A stretch of DNA of 64,000 nt from Aspidiotus rigidus. Its lineage: Eukaryota > Arthropoda > Insecta > Hemiptera > Diaspididae. Position numbers and translations under genes: made by a program. The notes beneath the pieces were generated by a model that saw nothing but the letters and a program-made list of their open reading frames with translations, was not told where the DNA came from and ran no database searches. Shown here piece by piece: positions 12,003 through 24,382 of this stretch. The stretch lies in NCBI GenBank assembly GCA_035079385.1, contig JAVHKY010000030.1:4689001-4753000 (forward strand). Direction: 5' to 3'. Numbering within the stretch: the stretch's first letter is position 1; every line of letters begins with the position of its first letter.

Positions 12003-12785
12003 GTGGATGAGTCAAAATTAAAAGACCTGAACCTTGTATTTTGTGTAAAAAATATGAAATTTGGTACGAATGTTCAGGACACGTGAACAAACAATTCCAG
12101 CCGTGGAGTCACGGTCTGAACCCCATAGGAACCCTTCAATTGAGGGTTGTCTAATTGATGGTGTTATACATCGACATTTTCAAAAAGAAATACTCGAGTA
12201 TTTGAGTCCCCTCGACCTCTTTTCAGTGTCTGAAGAATTTTTTCCATTTTTTCCCCTTGAATTTTACGTTAAATTCTACTTTAGAATCCATGAAAACTTT
12301 TACCAAAAACCCAATTTTTTTCCTCAATTTCGGGGGTCGAGGTTCACAGGGTCTTTAGAGAGTTTGAAGGTTTTTTTTAGTATTTTTCTCGAACTCTACG
12401 CTAAATTTTATATGAACAACCTTATTGATACAGTGAAAAAATCCATGTCAATTTCATCCCAATTTGAGGGAACTTGACCTCTCTGTGCCCTTCAAATAAC
12501 CGGAAAATTTTTTTAGCATTTTTTCGGATTCATCGATTACAACTACATTACATGGGAAATCATATTAATTGCGGACCAAAAGAAATACTTGAGACACTTA
12601 TGGACAATAACCCCCTTCAATTAGGCAACCCGCAATTGGGGGACTCGTATGTTGTTCAGACCGTGACTCCATGGTTGGAATTGTTTGTTTGGGTGTCCTG
12701 GACATTCGTACCAAATATCGTATTTTTCATACGAAATACAAGGTTCAACTCTTTTTTTCGACTTGTCCACTGGACAATGGGATGA
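12003..12785. mobile_element. Foldback element C, arms about 200 bp
   Basis: The left arm (about 12003-12205) and right arm (about 12580-12785) are inverted copies. GGTACGAATGTTCAGGACAC at 12063-12082 mirrors GTGTCCTGGACATTCGTACC at 12692-12711. GGAGTCACGGTCTGAAC in the left arm mirrors GTTCAGACCGTGACTCC in the right arm, and TTGAACCTTGTATTTCGTA reads across the outer parts. The 370-bp loop (TTTTTCCATTTTTTCCCC-type sequence) has no recognisable coding function. The open frames at 12061-12477 and 12474-12785 fall in the arms and loop and are probably not genes. Confidence 0.75.
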
Positions 12786-12789
12786 ATGC

Positions 12790-13925
12790 CAAAATCATCA
12801 AAAATCTTGATTTGTCAATTAAATTGAGCACTTTTGTTCAAAATCACTGCATTTTGGACGAAAATTGGTAAATTTTGTCTATTATCGAATAGATTTTGTT
12901 GAAAAAATATTGAATTTCAATCTAAAGTTGATCTAATTCTGACCGAAAAGATCGTAAATTTGAAGTACATTTAATTGGAAAATCGGTAAATTTTGGGCAA
13001 AAGTTGAGTAGTTTTATTGAAAATTATTTGTTAATTTCGACTACCAAAACAAGATTTCTTATTGATAGAAAAGTTTATATTTTTTTTCTTCTCTGACTAT
13101 GAATTGATAGCGATAGGTGAAAAAGACCTCTCTCTCCTCGACCCCTCAATTTTATTAATTTTATCCCCTCACGATCTTCCCCCCCAAAAAATTACTTAGT
13201 TTTCATTTCCTCGATTTGTTATGATCCTTTTTCTCATTCGAATTTTAATGTGGGCAGTTCTTTTTCTTATTTTTGAATACTTCTTCCACTGTCGGTGAAA
13301 TATTACTCGTTTATTTTCATTAGATCTGACCCAATAATTCCATAAGATGACTGACCACTCCTCATTTTTACTCACTGATTTATGAACCGATGGATGTCAC
13401 TTTTGGTAGAAATATAGGCAGTCTCGAATGTTTAGGCACACCGCCTAAAATTTATAGCAAATACTAAAAGTATTCCTTATTCTGACGTTTTACTTTTGTT
13501 TCTGCAGCGATTGTGGCAAGTGGTGTTGATAACGAGTTGTAATCCCAATCCCTTTATGCACGTAAATAATCGAGTCTTGATTCTAACTGAAATGAAAATT
13601 GGAAAGGTATGCACATATTCTTCGTCACCTGGAAATTCAACTTTGGTGCATTACCTACATTCCGTAAAGAATAAACAAACTTCATGTAAATAATATTTCT
13701 GTTCCATATTGTTTCAGAAATACGTAATAGCTTTCGTTCCATTTTTCATTTTCAATAACTTTTTCACGAACCTGTCCTTATTGGAAAATTTTGCGAAGCT
13801 CAGTATTCATAGAAACGTGACAGCAATGTCGTGTAATTTCACTAAATTTAGTTTGTAATGAAAGTTGCATTATATATTAAATTAAAAGAAGAAAGCTCTT
13901 TGCCGCACGTTTGAAAACTGTATTA
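12790..13925. other. No gene seen
   Basis: AT-rich DNA; reading both strands gave no exon or repeat that I can support. Confidence 0.4.
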
Positions 13926-13929
13926 TGGT

Positions 13930-14023
13930 AACGTTTCGAGCTACTAGTGCTCTTCATCACACCTAGGTCGGATCAGTTTCAATCTAGGTCTGATGAAGAG
14001 CACTTCTAGTGGCTCGAAACGTT
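13930..14023. mobile_element. Short foldback element D
   Basis: Left arm AACGTTTCGAGCTACTAGTG then CTCTTCATCA (13930-13959). The right arm is the mirror TGATGAAGAGCACTTCTAGT followed by GGCTCGAAACGTT (13991-14023). The arms meet around two CTAGGTC blocks. It shares the AACGTTTCGA core with element A at 8600-8759. Confidence 0.65.
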
Positions 14024-15960
14024 AAAGTTTTTAATTTAATTAATAACACCATGTACGCAAAAAAGAATAAAAGAATATTCACGTTTATACATTATATTAA
14101 TATTAATAAACTTTTCTAGTATATTATAATGACTGCAGAATCAATACTCGTTTATATGGAGAAAAATAAATAATATGTGATGCGCTCTGCGAAAAGGGAC
14201 ACAAAGTCGGCATGATAAAAGCTCTCCGCGTTTAAAACTGCATTTCATGTGAGGTTCATTTTCTGCGACGAAAGTTGTTTATAATGTTTGATTGAAAGAT
14301 CATAGAAGTCAATGATGACATTCACAAGCGTGCTCCTCTCATTTTCTGGTGTAAGACGGGCCTAATTCGGCGGCCAATTTTACACGAGGAGCTTTCACCA
14401 TGTCGACTTGTGGTACCTTTTTGCAGAGTGCATCAAATATAGTAAAATAATATAATCGAAAGTTTCTTAAAAAATTTACCCCATAATTACTGATTACCCG
14501 TTATACGAATATAGTCATGAGGTGAACCACTTGACGATAGGAACTGTTCTGTATGGATGTTCGAATAATGAAGGTACATTACTGTGAGATATACTAGCAG
14601 AATAAGGATTTCTATCTGTAAATTGATTGCTGGCTTTCATAGCAGCAGGAGAGAGAGTATTGCCGGAATACGATTCTCAAAGTTTTCAGACTCAGTCATC
14701 CCTCTGCAAACAGTTGAACTCCTCGTTATTATAACCTACTTACCTAACACAATTGGACTGACATTTCATCCAGATTGCGATTATACTTTTTTGTTGCATT
14801 ATTTCAATCGCCGATTCTTTAGTTGTACAATATTAATATTATAGTCACAGTATCCAATCTTCGTTTATCTGCGCCAGATGCCTCGGAAGTGCGTACTTAC
14901 ATTCACAACTGTTTGACTTGGTACGAACTGACTGCATTCATTGAAATATTTCGTACATAAACACTTTATTAAACAGGTGGTGGTGCCAGTATCCGCATCT
15001 AATGCCTGGTTTTTCGAGAATTTCGTAGTTTCAATATTACATCCGGGTTAGAAAACAAAAGAAGTGTAGTCAACACGAAATGAGAATTGAGACCCGATGT
15101 TGAAAAGAAAAAGACAAGAAAAAAAAAATAGTGATGGTGAAAACATTAGAAAATTTTTATTACTCTGCAAAGAGTTTGAAAATAGAAAGAATTCGTTTAA
15201 GTACTTTCCATTTGCTTCTTCTTTTTTTTTTTTTTTTTTTTTGGATGCTTGCTTCGTAAGGAGAAAAAGTATGTACAAAGTCGTTCGTTTTTTGTAGTAT
15301 TTTTTTAAACTGTCACGCTTCCTTCTCTCTTTTCCCTTCTTTTCTTATTCACTTGTACGACTCTGTTTTCTCGCTTATAAAATAAAGAAAAAGGACACCT
15401 TCCGGTGATAGATTATTTCATAACATGCCGAGTGAATACGTATCTCATCTTTAAAATAATATTTTCGTTGTATTCGAAATCCATTGAAGAGGAAAAGTAA
15501 TTACTGTTATCCACGATTTCTATATCCTCATGGATGACTTACTCCAGGAATATTTTAACGTCTCGTAAAACAAAAATTTAAACAACACTGTATTAGGTTT
15601 TTTGCACTCTTGCACTTTCCAAACCGTAACTCGTTTTATACTCGTATAATTCCCGCCAAGTCGACTTTTAAAATCTGCACCTTTTTTCTTTCTTTCTTTT
15701 CTTTTTTTTTTTTTTTTCTAGCTGTAAAACGTGTGATACTCGAAATATTTTTCTCGACCGTATTCCATTTACCGCATTAAAAAGGTTGTTTTTGCGAAAA
15801 CGCTAAAAATAAGTCATTTTTCCTTAAATGGAAATTCTTTTTTATAATATAATTTGTCACCATGAAGCTTGTTCTTTTACATCGTGAGAGTTCTAAGAGT
15901 GTTGCGTGTGTACATTTCCATTGGATTTGATACCAACTGCGTAGGCTGGGTTGAGAAATG
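14024..15960. other. No gene seen
   Basis: AT-rich DNA with T-runs at about 15222-15242 and 15702-15718. Frames at 14584-14844 and 15048-15297 overlap low-complexity sequence and show no domain. Confidence 0.4.
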
Positions 15961-15964
15961 GACA

Positions 15965-16790
15965 CAAAAAGTCACCTCTTGGTACATGGATGGTGAAAGA
16001 ACGAGAGAAATGAGAAGATGTGTTCAATTGTGAGGTTTTCTTCATAGCAGTGTAGCTGATATGAAAGAGATGGTATGAAGGGTTGGTTGGGCGAAAGTCT
16101 GTGATTCTGCCGTCTGTAGTTCTTTAGTTTGAGGGGATATCTTCTTCTCGTCTGGAACTTCTGTTTAAAATTTACCAAGGGATGAGAGTAAGAGTTTGTG
16201 TGTGTGCATGTAGAAAAGACATGATTTTTATAGTATGAAGCTGGTAGAAGAGATTTGTCAGTAATTTTTTTGAAGCTTGTCGCTTGCTTATCCTATTTGT
16301 CAACGACGTCATGTTCTGGTAGTTCAATATGCGCGGATATTACACAAATAGTATGTTGCTGTTAATAGTTTAGATACTGGTAGGAGAATTCTTTGATTGA
16401 GGTGATTGGAGCTGTAGAGGTCTAATAAAAAGTGAAGTAAGGATGAGTCAGTAAGAAGTAAGAAATTACTATTTTGTGGGAATTAAGTTGGGTGAGGACA
16501 GACGAGGATGGCCTTGAATTAGTGGTAAATACAGTGGCTATATGGGAGCTTGGTAGATTACTAGAATGTTGTCTAGGGAGTAAGCGTATGTGGCTCTGTT
16601 TTCAGATTTAAATCTACTCGATAGGCAAACACTATGGTCGGGATATTCTTCGATTTTGCCTGATGTGAAGAATGTTGTTACATTTGTTGGGATTAAAGAT
16701 TAGTGTGGTAACGAGTCGAGTGGAAGATTCATTGTAAGTCCAGGAAGGAGGACTTTTCGCTCATCATAAAACGTACTCGTAGATATCTAT
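15965..16790 (-). mobile_element. Decayed LINE fragment (RNase H to C-terminal CCHC), same family as 4588-6762
   Basis: On the minus strand, in order, I read a segment with SENRATYAYSLD (about 16613-16578), which lies where the first RNase H block (TDGSK) stands in the 4.6-6.5 kb element. Next is FLLLTDSSLLHFLLDL (about 16460-16415), the TDSLSSL block. Last, near 16090-16000, is a C-terminal region with CYEENLTIEHIFSF, the degraded counterpart of CLQENLSVDHFFSC. Several stops and frameshifts are present. The 16490-16670 part also matches 21340-21540 at nucleotide level, including AAATAC.GTGGCTATAT and CGATAGGCA. A homologous relic, not a gene. Confidence 0.6.
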
Positions 16791-19030
16791 GGCTTTTGAA
16801 ACTTTTTGTTGTCTCTTTTTAAAAGAATAGTATAATGTCGAACTTATTATGTATTATGTTACTCGTACACGAGCTTTGTAAACGTTGATTAATAAAAGGA
16901 TGTGACCTTGTAAAATTGGAGCACTTTTTGTTGTTTCTTTTTCTTTCCATTTCCTAATCTGGGAATTATAATAACAAAAACTTAAAGCTAGAATTTGTAA
17001 TGAAATTGTAGAAAACAATAGACCAGCCTGTAAAATGCAGTTTTTCGATACTACGGTATTCCTGCCGTTCGTTAGAAATATTTTCCATGTATCCTAAAAT
17101 AATTTCACAGCGAATTGTCATTTATGGAGTCAGGTACATCATCTCGACCTAATCTGTTCAAAAATACCTAATTCGCAACTATAAAGTCGTACAAGAACGC
17201 GTTTGACTTCATAGAAGAAAATCCGTTAGTTAAAAGCATTATTGGAAAATCTTGTCTTTCTAATCCTGGAGAAACTTATTATATCAACCCGTACAAATTA
17301 CAGATTTCGACCGCGTTTCAACCTATATACGAACTTGGAAACCACCTCTAATAGAACTTCCTGATAATACGAAGAGTGAGCGCTGAACTTTGGTTTCGCG
17401 CGAAGACAATATCTCGTAGTTGGATTACATCGTTGTGGTTCACAATTGAAGCTCCAGTATCATCGGTGCACGGTAGATCTCGTGAATTTCGAAATCATTC
17501 TGAATAAAAAAATTATTCCTCTACCTATTAATGTACATCGGGATGATTATTACAGTTGAGCTTGCATAAATATTCCATTCCCTACCAATCAAGTAGAATA
17601 GCATTACTCTAAGCGCTACCGAATTATAGTCTTAAATTGGATCAATGCCACCAGAAGTTTTCCAACCCGCATTCATGCATAATTGACTCGCTTATCCATA
17701 CATGCGAATCAGAATTCAATGTTGCGTGAAATATTGATCGTGTGGAAGGAACGTCTACGAAAATACTGTGGATGTTTGGACTGAGGGCGAGAAATGAAAG
17801 TGCTGGCATACGAAAGTGGAAATATGCGGTATGCACACGAAAAAGAAGTTCAGAAGAAAAGTTGTTGACTTGCATTATAAAAGAGGGAAAAAGATTATCG
17901 TCACATTGAGTGTAACCTTAATTCATCACTGATCTTTGGGGATTACAAACGAGACGAATGTCTTTTTGTGTATATGTGTCAGATAATGATTATATTTCGG
18001 TAAGACCATGTTTTGGCATGCCAATATCCTACTGATATAATGATCCCCTTCTGAGTTTTGGCGGCCATCTTCTCTCGGATGGTTTGACCCTTCTTAAATA
18101 AGATGGTGTTGTCTCAATAACTCTTCAGCATTATTATACGTTTGGGATTTTTGTCCTTCTCTTGATGGCAGAACTCATAATATGGTAACCGAAAAAATAT
18201 CTTCACGCCAAAATCTTTGCTTTTGTTGGAAGCGGAAGTCAGAATTTGTTACAAAAGCCCGTCTCTCGCCTGCCTAATTAGTTACTACCCAGAAGAGGTG
18301 AAGAAGTTCATTCGTCATGTTTTATACTCTCTTTTCAACTGAAACCGAATTTTCTAATCTAATCAATAGTTAGTTGACGTTATAATGGACTAGTATTGCA
18401 GAGGTGAAATTGTCCACATATACCGGCGTGAAGGTAGATTATTTGGGATTGTTGACAGCGCATCACGTGCGTGCGAGAGACGTGAAGACAGTGTATTTGT
18501 ACGACTCTCCGCGAGTGACTGCTGCTGATCCCCAATTACAGATGAATGCGGCTGCTTCTGCTTAAGAGGAGCGATTTGAATATTAAATAAACGTGGCTGC
18601 TTGTGGGGAGTCGTTATCTGTGCTGAAAATGGCAAATTTGCCTATTTAGCGCCTGAATTTGCGTGCAGTCATACTCGTAACATTACCGGACAAAGGTTGG
18701 GCAGCTTATTCAGCTTTTATGGTTACCAGCTCATTACAGTCACTAGACATTTTTAAGGAACATTGGATAAGGGGTGAGGATCTTACAAAAGAATGGGACA
18801 GTGGTTTTTGTAATTGCGTCACCGTCGTTACCCATCGATGATGGATTAATGGTTGGGAATTTTAGGGAAACGTGGAGGAGCTAACGTATATTGAGCAAAA
18901 GAAGAGGTGAACCGATTTATTAAAAATTCGTCCTAGTTGGAGTCATCACGAGTAATCGATGTCAAACTTGTTTAACTAATGATCAATTATGACGTCAAAG
19001 GGTGCACAGTGTTGCAAGACCACCGGCCTT
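16791..19030. other. No gene seen downstream of the transporter
   Basis: AT-rich DNA. Open frames at 17642-17875 and 18390-18841 show no domain, and no plausible 3' exon of the neighbouring minus-strand gene is needed because that gene ends at a stop at 19132. Confidence 0.4.
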
Positions 19031-19035
19031 CTTCA

Positions 19036-19041
19036 TTTAAT
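19036..19041 (-). terminator. Possible poly(A) signal of the FLVCR-like gene
   Basis: ATTAAA on the minus strand about 90 nt past the stop codon at 19132. It is the common AATAAA variant; no canonical AATAAA was seen closer. In AT-rich DNA such a hexamer can occur by chance. Confidence 0.3.
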
Positions 19042-19131
19042 CATAAAAAATCAATTTGCTTGTATGTATTTATAACTTACGGATCCCGAATAAAAGGATA
19101 TAATTATGTACCAAGATTTTTCGATGTCGTC

Positions 19132-22100
19132 TCAAGTTGTTGTCGATGTGATCTCTGGATTCTTTCCTGAGCCGTACATCAATCCTTTAGCTTCAACCGA
19201 TTTAGCAGATTTTTCCAATTCCTCTCGTTTGAATTTCGGTGGCACCAAACAAACTGCAACTGTACTTACAAATACCAAAAACGCCACGCATAAAGTAGAT
19301 TCGAAACCACCAAATTTTCTGACGGCAAACCCGTAAGCAGGAGTTGCAACTATCGAGCACAACTCGATGCATACGGACATTGTGGCCACAGTGATTCCTT
19401 CCGGTACGGGAAATGTTAATTCAATGCCCATTTGAAAGCCTGTGGCGTAGTAACCCATCATGAAAAATCTAAAATACAAAGAGTTCAATGAACGTAATTG
19501 TATGATTTATTGCAAACAGCCAGAAACATAATTATTATGCTTGCGTCATATGTGTGAGAATGAAAAAAGGGATTGAGGATGATTGACGAGTAGCTTTTAT
19601 CAGCAAGTGAGTTGAGGATAGAAAACAGCAGGAAAGCTGCGGGGTGAAGTCAGGTGAGGATGTAAACAACCGGTGAGAAAAAGAGATTGATCGAGCTTTG
19701 ACAAGTATTTCGAGTGACGAGACTGGAAAATAGAAAATTGAAGTCAACTGCCGATTTGCCGTCTTTTTTAAGATGAACTAAATGGACGCGAGCACGAAAT
19801 AGATTTTAAGCAAAAAATGAAGATCATATTTCATATCCTTTTCTTTCTTTGCTGCTGACGATGGCAGGTTGTAGCTCAATTTCTAGCTTTGATATATGTA
19901 TACGACAATAGTCAATAATTTTTGTTCAGTATTAAAAATTTTGACGAGTGGTACTTTTATTATTTTTTTCAAGACCTATTAAGAGTTTTTTCACCATTCA
20001 TGTCCAGTTCATCCTTTGTTTTTTATGCTAAATGACAGTCGATATCGATACTTATTAGCAGTTCCAATAAGTAAACTTGAATTTTACTGACAGAAATGAA
20101 TAAGATAACTTACCCGATAATAGTGTATATTATGTACATGTAAACGATGTTATGCGTTTTCATGGTCACTGCATACAAACCAAGGCAAATGCAGTTTATA
20201 GCCGATAAGACAATGGCGTTACCCCTGAAAATATGCCGCTAAATCAAGATAGGCTTGAATAAAAAAATGATTTCTTTTTTATCTGTCAAGGGAAATCATA
20301 CTTGAATTTTCTCGTCTTATCCAGTAAGTAACCCAAAACCGTGGATCCAATCATACCACTCACTAAGCAAAGGAAACCCAGCGTCCCAGTGTGCTTTCCG
20401 TAACCCTTTAAAATGACTCAAATCAATGATTTTGGAATTTTATGCGCTAGAAGTATGCGATGGGGATGTATACAAACTGGAAAGTATGTGACGACAATCT
20501 CATTGAGAACTGTTCCTAAAGCATTGGAGGCTGGACCTATCACAAAAGCATGTGATAGGGCGAACAATAAGAAGCTTGGATTGCTGAGATTTTTCTTCAC
20601 GCATTTGTATACATTTTGTGTTTCATTCGCTCTTTTATGAGCTTGTGCAGCACTAGGTGGATGTTTTGGCTTCGATTTAAAAACTGTCGACAAAATTAAG
20701 AGAACATTTGAATGAGTTCCACTGAAAAATACCTCAGCAACCAGAAATTATTATTTTATAACTGGTATGAAAGTTTCTAAATGTATACTGTGAAAATATG
20801 GATACTTACAAATCAAAATCAGTAAAAGACCAACAAGAGAATTAGCCGCGTACAAGTAATTCAAATACCGCATTCCTTTTTCAATCTCTTCTATATTTGT
20901 GCTATCCGAAATGAATAGATTGGGAAACAAAAAGCTGAAACCTGCACCCATCTGAAAATGAAAACAGAGCATCATCAGGACGTAAGTTTCTCAAGTTGCA
21001 ACCAAGCTTCTTTGAAATGATCCAAAAATTGACCTGAATTTTTTCAGTAATAAAAAAATAAGGAAAGGAAGACTGAAGATTTATTAATTGACTAAGGGAC
21101 ATTACTACGGACAGAAATAATCGTTCAGGAACTGGTTTGGAAAATTAGAATTATTATTATTTGATTTATATTAACAAGCTCTGAACAATTGTCAATGATA
21201 TTGTCAAGTTTCCCATCGCGACGAGGTAATCTTTCCTATTTGTAATATTAGGTATCTTTGATTGAGCTTATCAAAGCTCCAGGGGACAAATAGTGAGTGA
21301 AGTGAGGAGCCAGTCAGAAGTAGGAAAACTATTTGGTGATATTTGAGTGAGATCAGAAAGACAGAGGAGGATATCCATAAATTCAGAGTTAAATACGGTG
21401 GCTATATTTTAAACATGGTAGACCACTAAAAGGTCATCTACAAAATTTGTGTAGGCGACTCTATTTGCAGATTTACATCCATCCGATAGGCAGATGATGG
21501 GATCGGAATATTCATGGATTAAATGCCTAATATGATGGCTCCTTCCTTCAAAAGTGAATTCTAGTTGTGAGATATTATTCATTTGTTACGTGTCTGTGTT
21601 ACCCATTACTATGATTAAATGACTGGTGTGATGGGTGTAGAAGGATTTGTTGGGATTGGGAATTTGTGTGATATTGAGTCGAATGGAAGGTTTATGAAAT
21701 GTGAATATAGGTTTGAAGGAGTTGACTGAATAGGGTTTATGGATTGATTTTTCGAATCGGAAGTAGATTTGTTTGTTAGCAAAACTGGGAAGTGGAAAAA
21801 ATTGTGTTCTGCATGAGAATGTGTGGAAATTGAAAAACTGAGGCCAAGAAACTGACGGTTAGGATGAGTCTGGAATAGGAGACGGCTTCTGTTCTTGAAC
21901 TGAGTATGGAAGCTCTCAATGCGCTTGTTTGAGAGAAAAGGTTTGAAGATTTGGAAAGTAGGGTTGGAGAAAGAGAGAAGATTGAGGACGAGGTTAAAGT
22001 TGATGAGGCGAGTGCAATTGTTTTTCCTTACTTGTTCACCAACGCAACCGAGAGAACCGGCTAGGCTAATCTCTTCTCCACTGAACCAAGCTGACGAAAA

Positions 22101-22590
22101 TCGTGCGATTAGACTGTAGGTGAAAATCAGAGCAAGTGATGAAAATACATGACCAATCATTGCGATATAAAATCTATTTGGTGCGACTGCAAACAACTTT
22201 ATGCAACTTCCAATCAAACATAAGCTGTTTGCTAATAAGATCGTATTTTTCGTTTCCTAAACCGAATGTTCTTAATTAGTCGCACGTAATTGAGAGAATT
22301 AATTTGTCAAGGTAAAAATTACCTACGAGTTTATCCATCAGAAATAGGGACGGGAAAAGGAAGAAAGCTCTTGTTGCCATGACCATGGTTGAAGTCCATT
22401 CAACTAATATCGGATGAACATCGTAATATGAGGATACGACGTTTGTTATACTTGCATATTGCACCCAAGGCATTGTGACATTGTTTATTGTGTATGAGAA
22501 CAATATTAGAAGGAACCATCTTCTTGTATATAGTTTGATTTCTGAATTTTTATAAATCTCAGCAGTCTGGTGTTTTTCTTGACTTCTCAT
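19132..22590 (-). CDS. FLVCR: FLVCR-like major facilitator transporter (SLC49 family), seven exons
   Basis: Exons (minus strand, start to end): 22590-22327, 22256-22032, 20951-20810, 20683-20478, 20405-20302, 20224-20114, 19468-19132. All introns have GT..AG ends and all junctions keep phase, giving about 462 residues, near the usual size for the family. Exon 1 has LYTRRWFLLILFSYTINN followed by MPWVQYASITNV, the first-helix signature of FLVCR proteins. Exon 2 has SAWFSGEEISLAGSLG, the family's AxWFGxxExSxA block after helix 4. Exon 3 encodes GAGFSFLFPNL. Exon 4 starts the central cytoplasmic loop (KSKPKHPPS). Exon 7 has GFFMMGYYATGFQ and ELTFPVPEGIT. This fits a 12-helix plasma-membrane carrier. 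Vertebrate members are linked to heme, choline and ethanolamine transport; the substrate here is not shown. An in-frame acceptor (CAG) lies 22 nt upstream of the ATG, so an upstream exon or 5' UTR exon may exist. Intron 2 is 1,080 nt because of a LINE fragment, and intron 6 is 645 nt; the others are 70-126 nt. Confidence 0.9.
21240..22015 (-). mobile_element. LINE fragment inside intron 2 of the FLVCR-like gene
   Basis: The minus strand of 21240-21600 is homologous to the LINE relic at 15965-16790: both have the ATAGCCACCGTATTTA-type block and the TGCCTATCGG block. The 21600-21700 part shares a ..CCATTCGACTC..CCCAATCCCAACAAAT block with 16690-16740. Sequence from about 21720 to 22015 is pyrimidine-rich on the minus strand, as in these LINEs, but the match there is weaker. 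The fragment lies on the same strand as the host gene. No stop occurs between exon 2 and 21615 in the exon 2 frame, so intron retention would add about 139 codons before a stop. Confidence 0.5.
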
Positions 22591-22599
22591 ATTGAAACG

Positions 22600-23840
22600 T
22601 TCTGTGTACCTGAGACCAAAATATCAACGTAAATTAAAGATCGTTATAATTACTCGTATGTTTCCCCTGTGATTCTTACGATTAACTTGTTTAGTTCTGG
22701 AAAAGTTTTCTCGAAATTTCTGAAATTGAATATTTTCATATGTTTATAAATAATGTAAGTCACCTAGAATCACTTGAATTTATCTTTACATCAATCAGGT
22801 AATGGAATTTCTGCTTATGTTGAATTGTACAAGTACGATTCTGTTAAAGATACCGATACCGTTGTTTGGAAATTACCGTAGCTTTTAACGGATTATTAAT
22901 TTTGAAATTTCGAACAAAAAACTGTGTAGGCTGTATAAGACTTTTCGATAGATCTCTAAAGATTAAAAATTGTTGAAGAAATTTTTTCTGTATTCTTATT
23001 TTTTCACGCAGTTCAAAATAACCGACCTTGAACCACCTTGAACCCTCTAAAGGAGAAGGAATATTATTAATGATGAATTTGTAACGGCAAAAGAAGACTA
23101 TCATTTTTATAAAATTCCTACGTATTATTTGAAAAAAGTAGGAGTCGAATTTCGGATTGTTTAGAGGTTCAAGACAGCCTACAATCTCCATTCCAGGCAC
23201 CTTGAAGCCGCAAATACGAGTTTTGGAGCTACATATTTCTAATTTTTAGGCCTATTACTACTCTGTTTGCAATAACACCGGAATAAAAGTTATTTCTGCG
23301 GAGAAGTACTTACGTATATATTGTATGCAATAGGACTTCAAGTATCAACGCGAATCACGTAATAATTACGTATTTGCACTATTTGGTTCAGATGATTGAG
23401 TCGAAAAAATATTTTAGAAATTACGCGCAGACAGAGGCCGTTCATAACTGTCACTGTAGACGTACTCGTATTAGCGCCGAATAAGAAGAAATAAAAACGC
23501 GAGAAATGTAAGTCTCATTAAGCAGAAGTAAATTTATCAATAAGTTATATTGATGTCGCGCAATTTTTCTCTTCTGTGTTCAGTTCAAGGTTATACCTAA
23601 TTTATCAAGAGGTGTTGATAGGAGAAATTTGAAAAAATTGAGAGTTTTAGATACAATCCGTACCAAGTGCTGATTTGGCCGTTTATGTCGAATTTCTCGT
23701 TGTGTTTGAAATTGAAATATTTAATTCTTCTTTGGACAAATCTTCAACCTGAGTGCTACCAATAATTGTAAACTTGGTGATTATTACTCCAAGTCTTTTA
23801 GAACTGTAATTTGGGTACAGATAATATTCGGATCAAAAAA
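22600..23840. other. 5' flank of the FLVCR-like gene; no exon identified
   Basis: AT-rich DNA. A first non-coding exon and promoter of the minus-strand transporter should lie here or further right, but no clear donor-bearing exon could be picked. The frame at 22844-23200 has no recognisable domain. Confidence 0.4.
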
Positions 23841-23844
23841 ATCG

Positions 23845-24035
23845 GTGTGAAAGTATAACTTTATTATATTGCTGATACACCGCAATTGAGTGAATTATAT
23901 GTGAACACTTTTGATCTATAAACCATTATCAAGTGAATGTGAAGAGTACTTGATGGTTTATGAACCAAAAGCGCTCATATGTAATTTACTCATTGTGGTG
24001 TTTATCAGTATCATTAATAAAATTATACTTCTACC
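23845..24035. mobile_element. Foldback element E, arms about 85 bp
   Basis: Left arm: AAGTATAACTTTATTATATT, GCTGATACACCGCAATTGAG and TTTTGATCTATAAACCAT. The right arm mirrors it: ATGGTTTATGAACCAAAAGC, ACTCATTGTGGTGTTTATCA and AATAAAATTATACTTC. No coding capacity. Similar in layout to elements A and D. Confidence 0.7.
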
Positions 24036-24144
24036 TTAGTCTGCTATAAAATGTTGTTCTGACATCTTGAAATGTGTGAATGACTAGTGAAAATTTGATA
24101 CTCGTATTACAGAAAAATACTTCCTAGCAAGTTACGTTCTGGTT

Positions 24145-24320
24145 CCTCTTGATAATAATAATAACAGCCTCGCTTACGCCAATTGTTGGCCTCGCAATCA
24201 TCCACAATACGGTGCCTTCGGTGGGCTTGGGAAGGTGACGATATGATGCGTGAGCAGACCTTCGGATTACAGCAAGACCGTGTCCCTACCGCCTCACCAC
24301 TGAACCACAGTCCCTCTTGA
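24145..24320 (-). mobile_element. tRNA-derived SINE with (TTA)n tail and target-site duplication
   Basis: The minus strand begins GACTGTGGTTCAGTGGTGAG, which contains a good pol III A-box (TGGTTCAGTGG). A weaker B-box-like GGTCTGCTCACGC follows about 50 nt later. The element then continues with non-tRNA sequence and ends in a short TTATTATTATTATC tail. The 160-bp insert (24153-24312) is flanked by CCTCTTGA at 24145-24152 and 24313-24320, a direct target-site duplication. The tail resembles the (TTA)n end of the R1-clade LINE at 34.5 kb, so that LINE may have mobilised it; this is inferred from the tail alone. Confidence 0.65.
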
Positions 24321-24382
24321 AGAATTCATAAAATTTTTGTATCCTTCATTCTAAGCCCACGCTGAGTTGTATTCTTATTCTC

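Noticed and set aside
12061..12871. Three plus-strand frames of 66-138 codons
   Set aside because: They fall in the arms and loop of foldback element C and show only low-complexity aromatic-rich translation.
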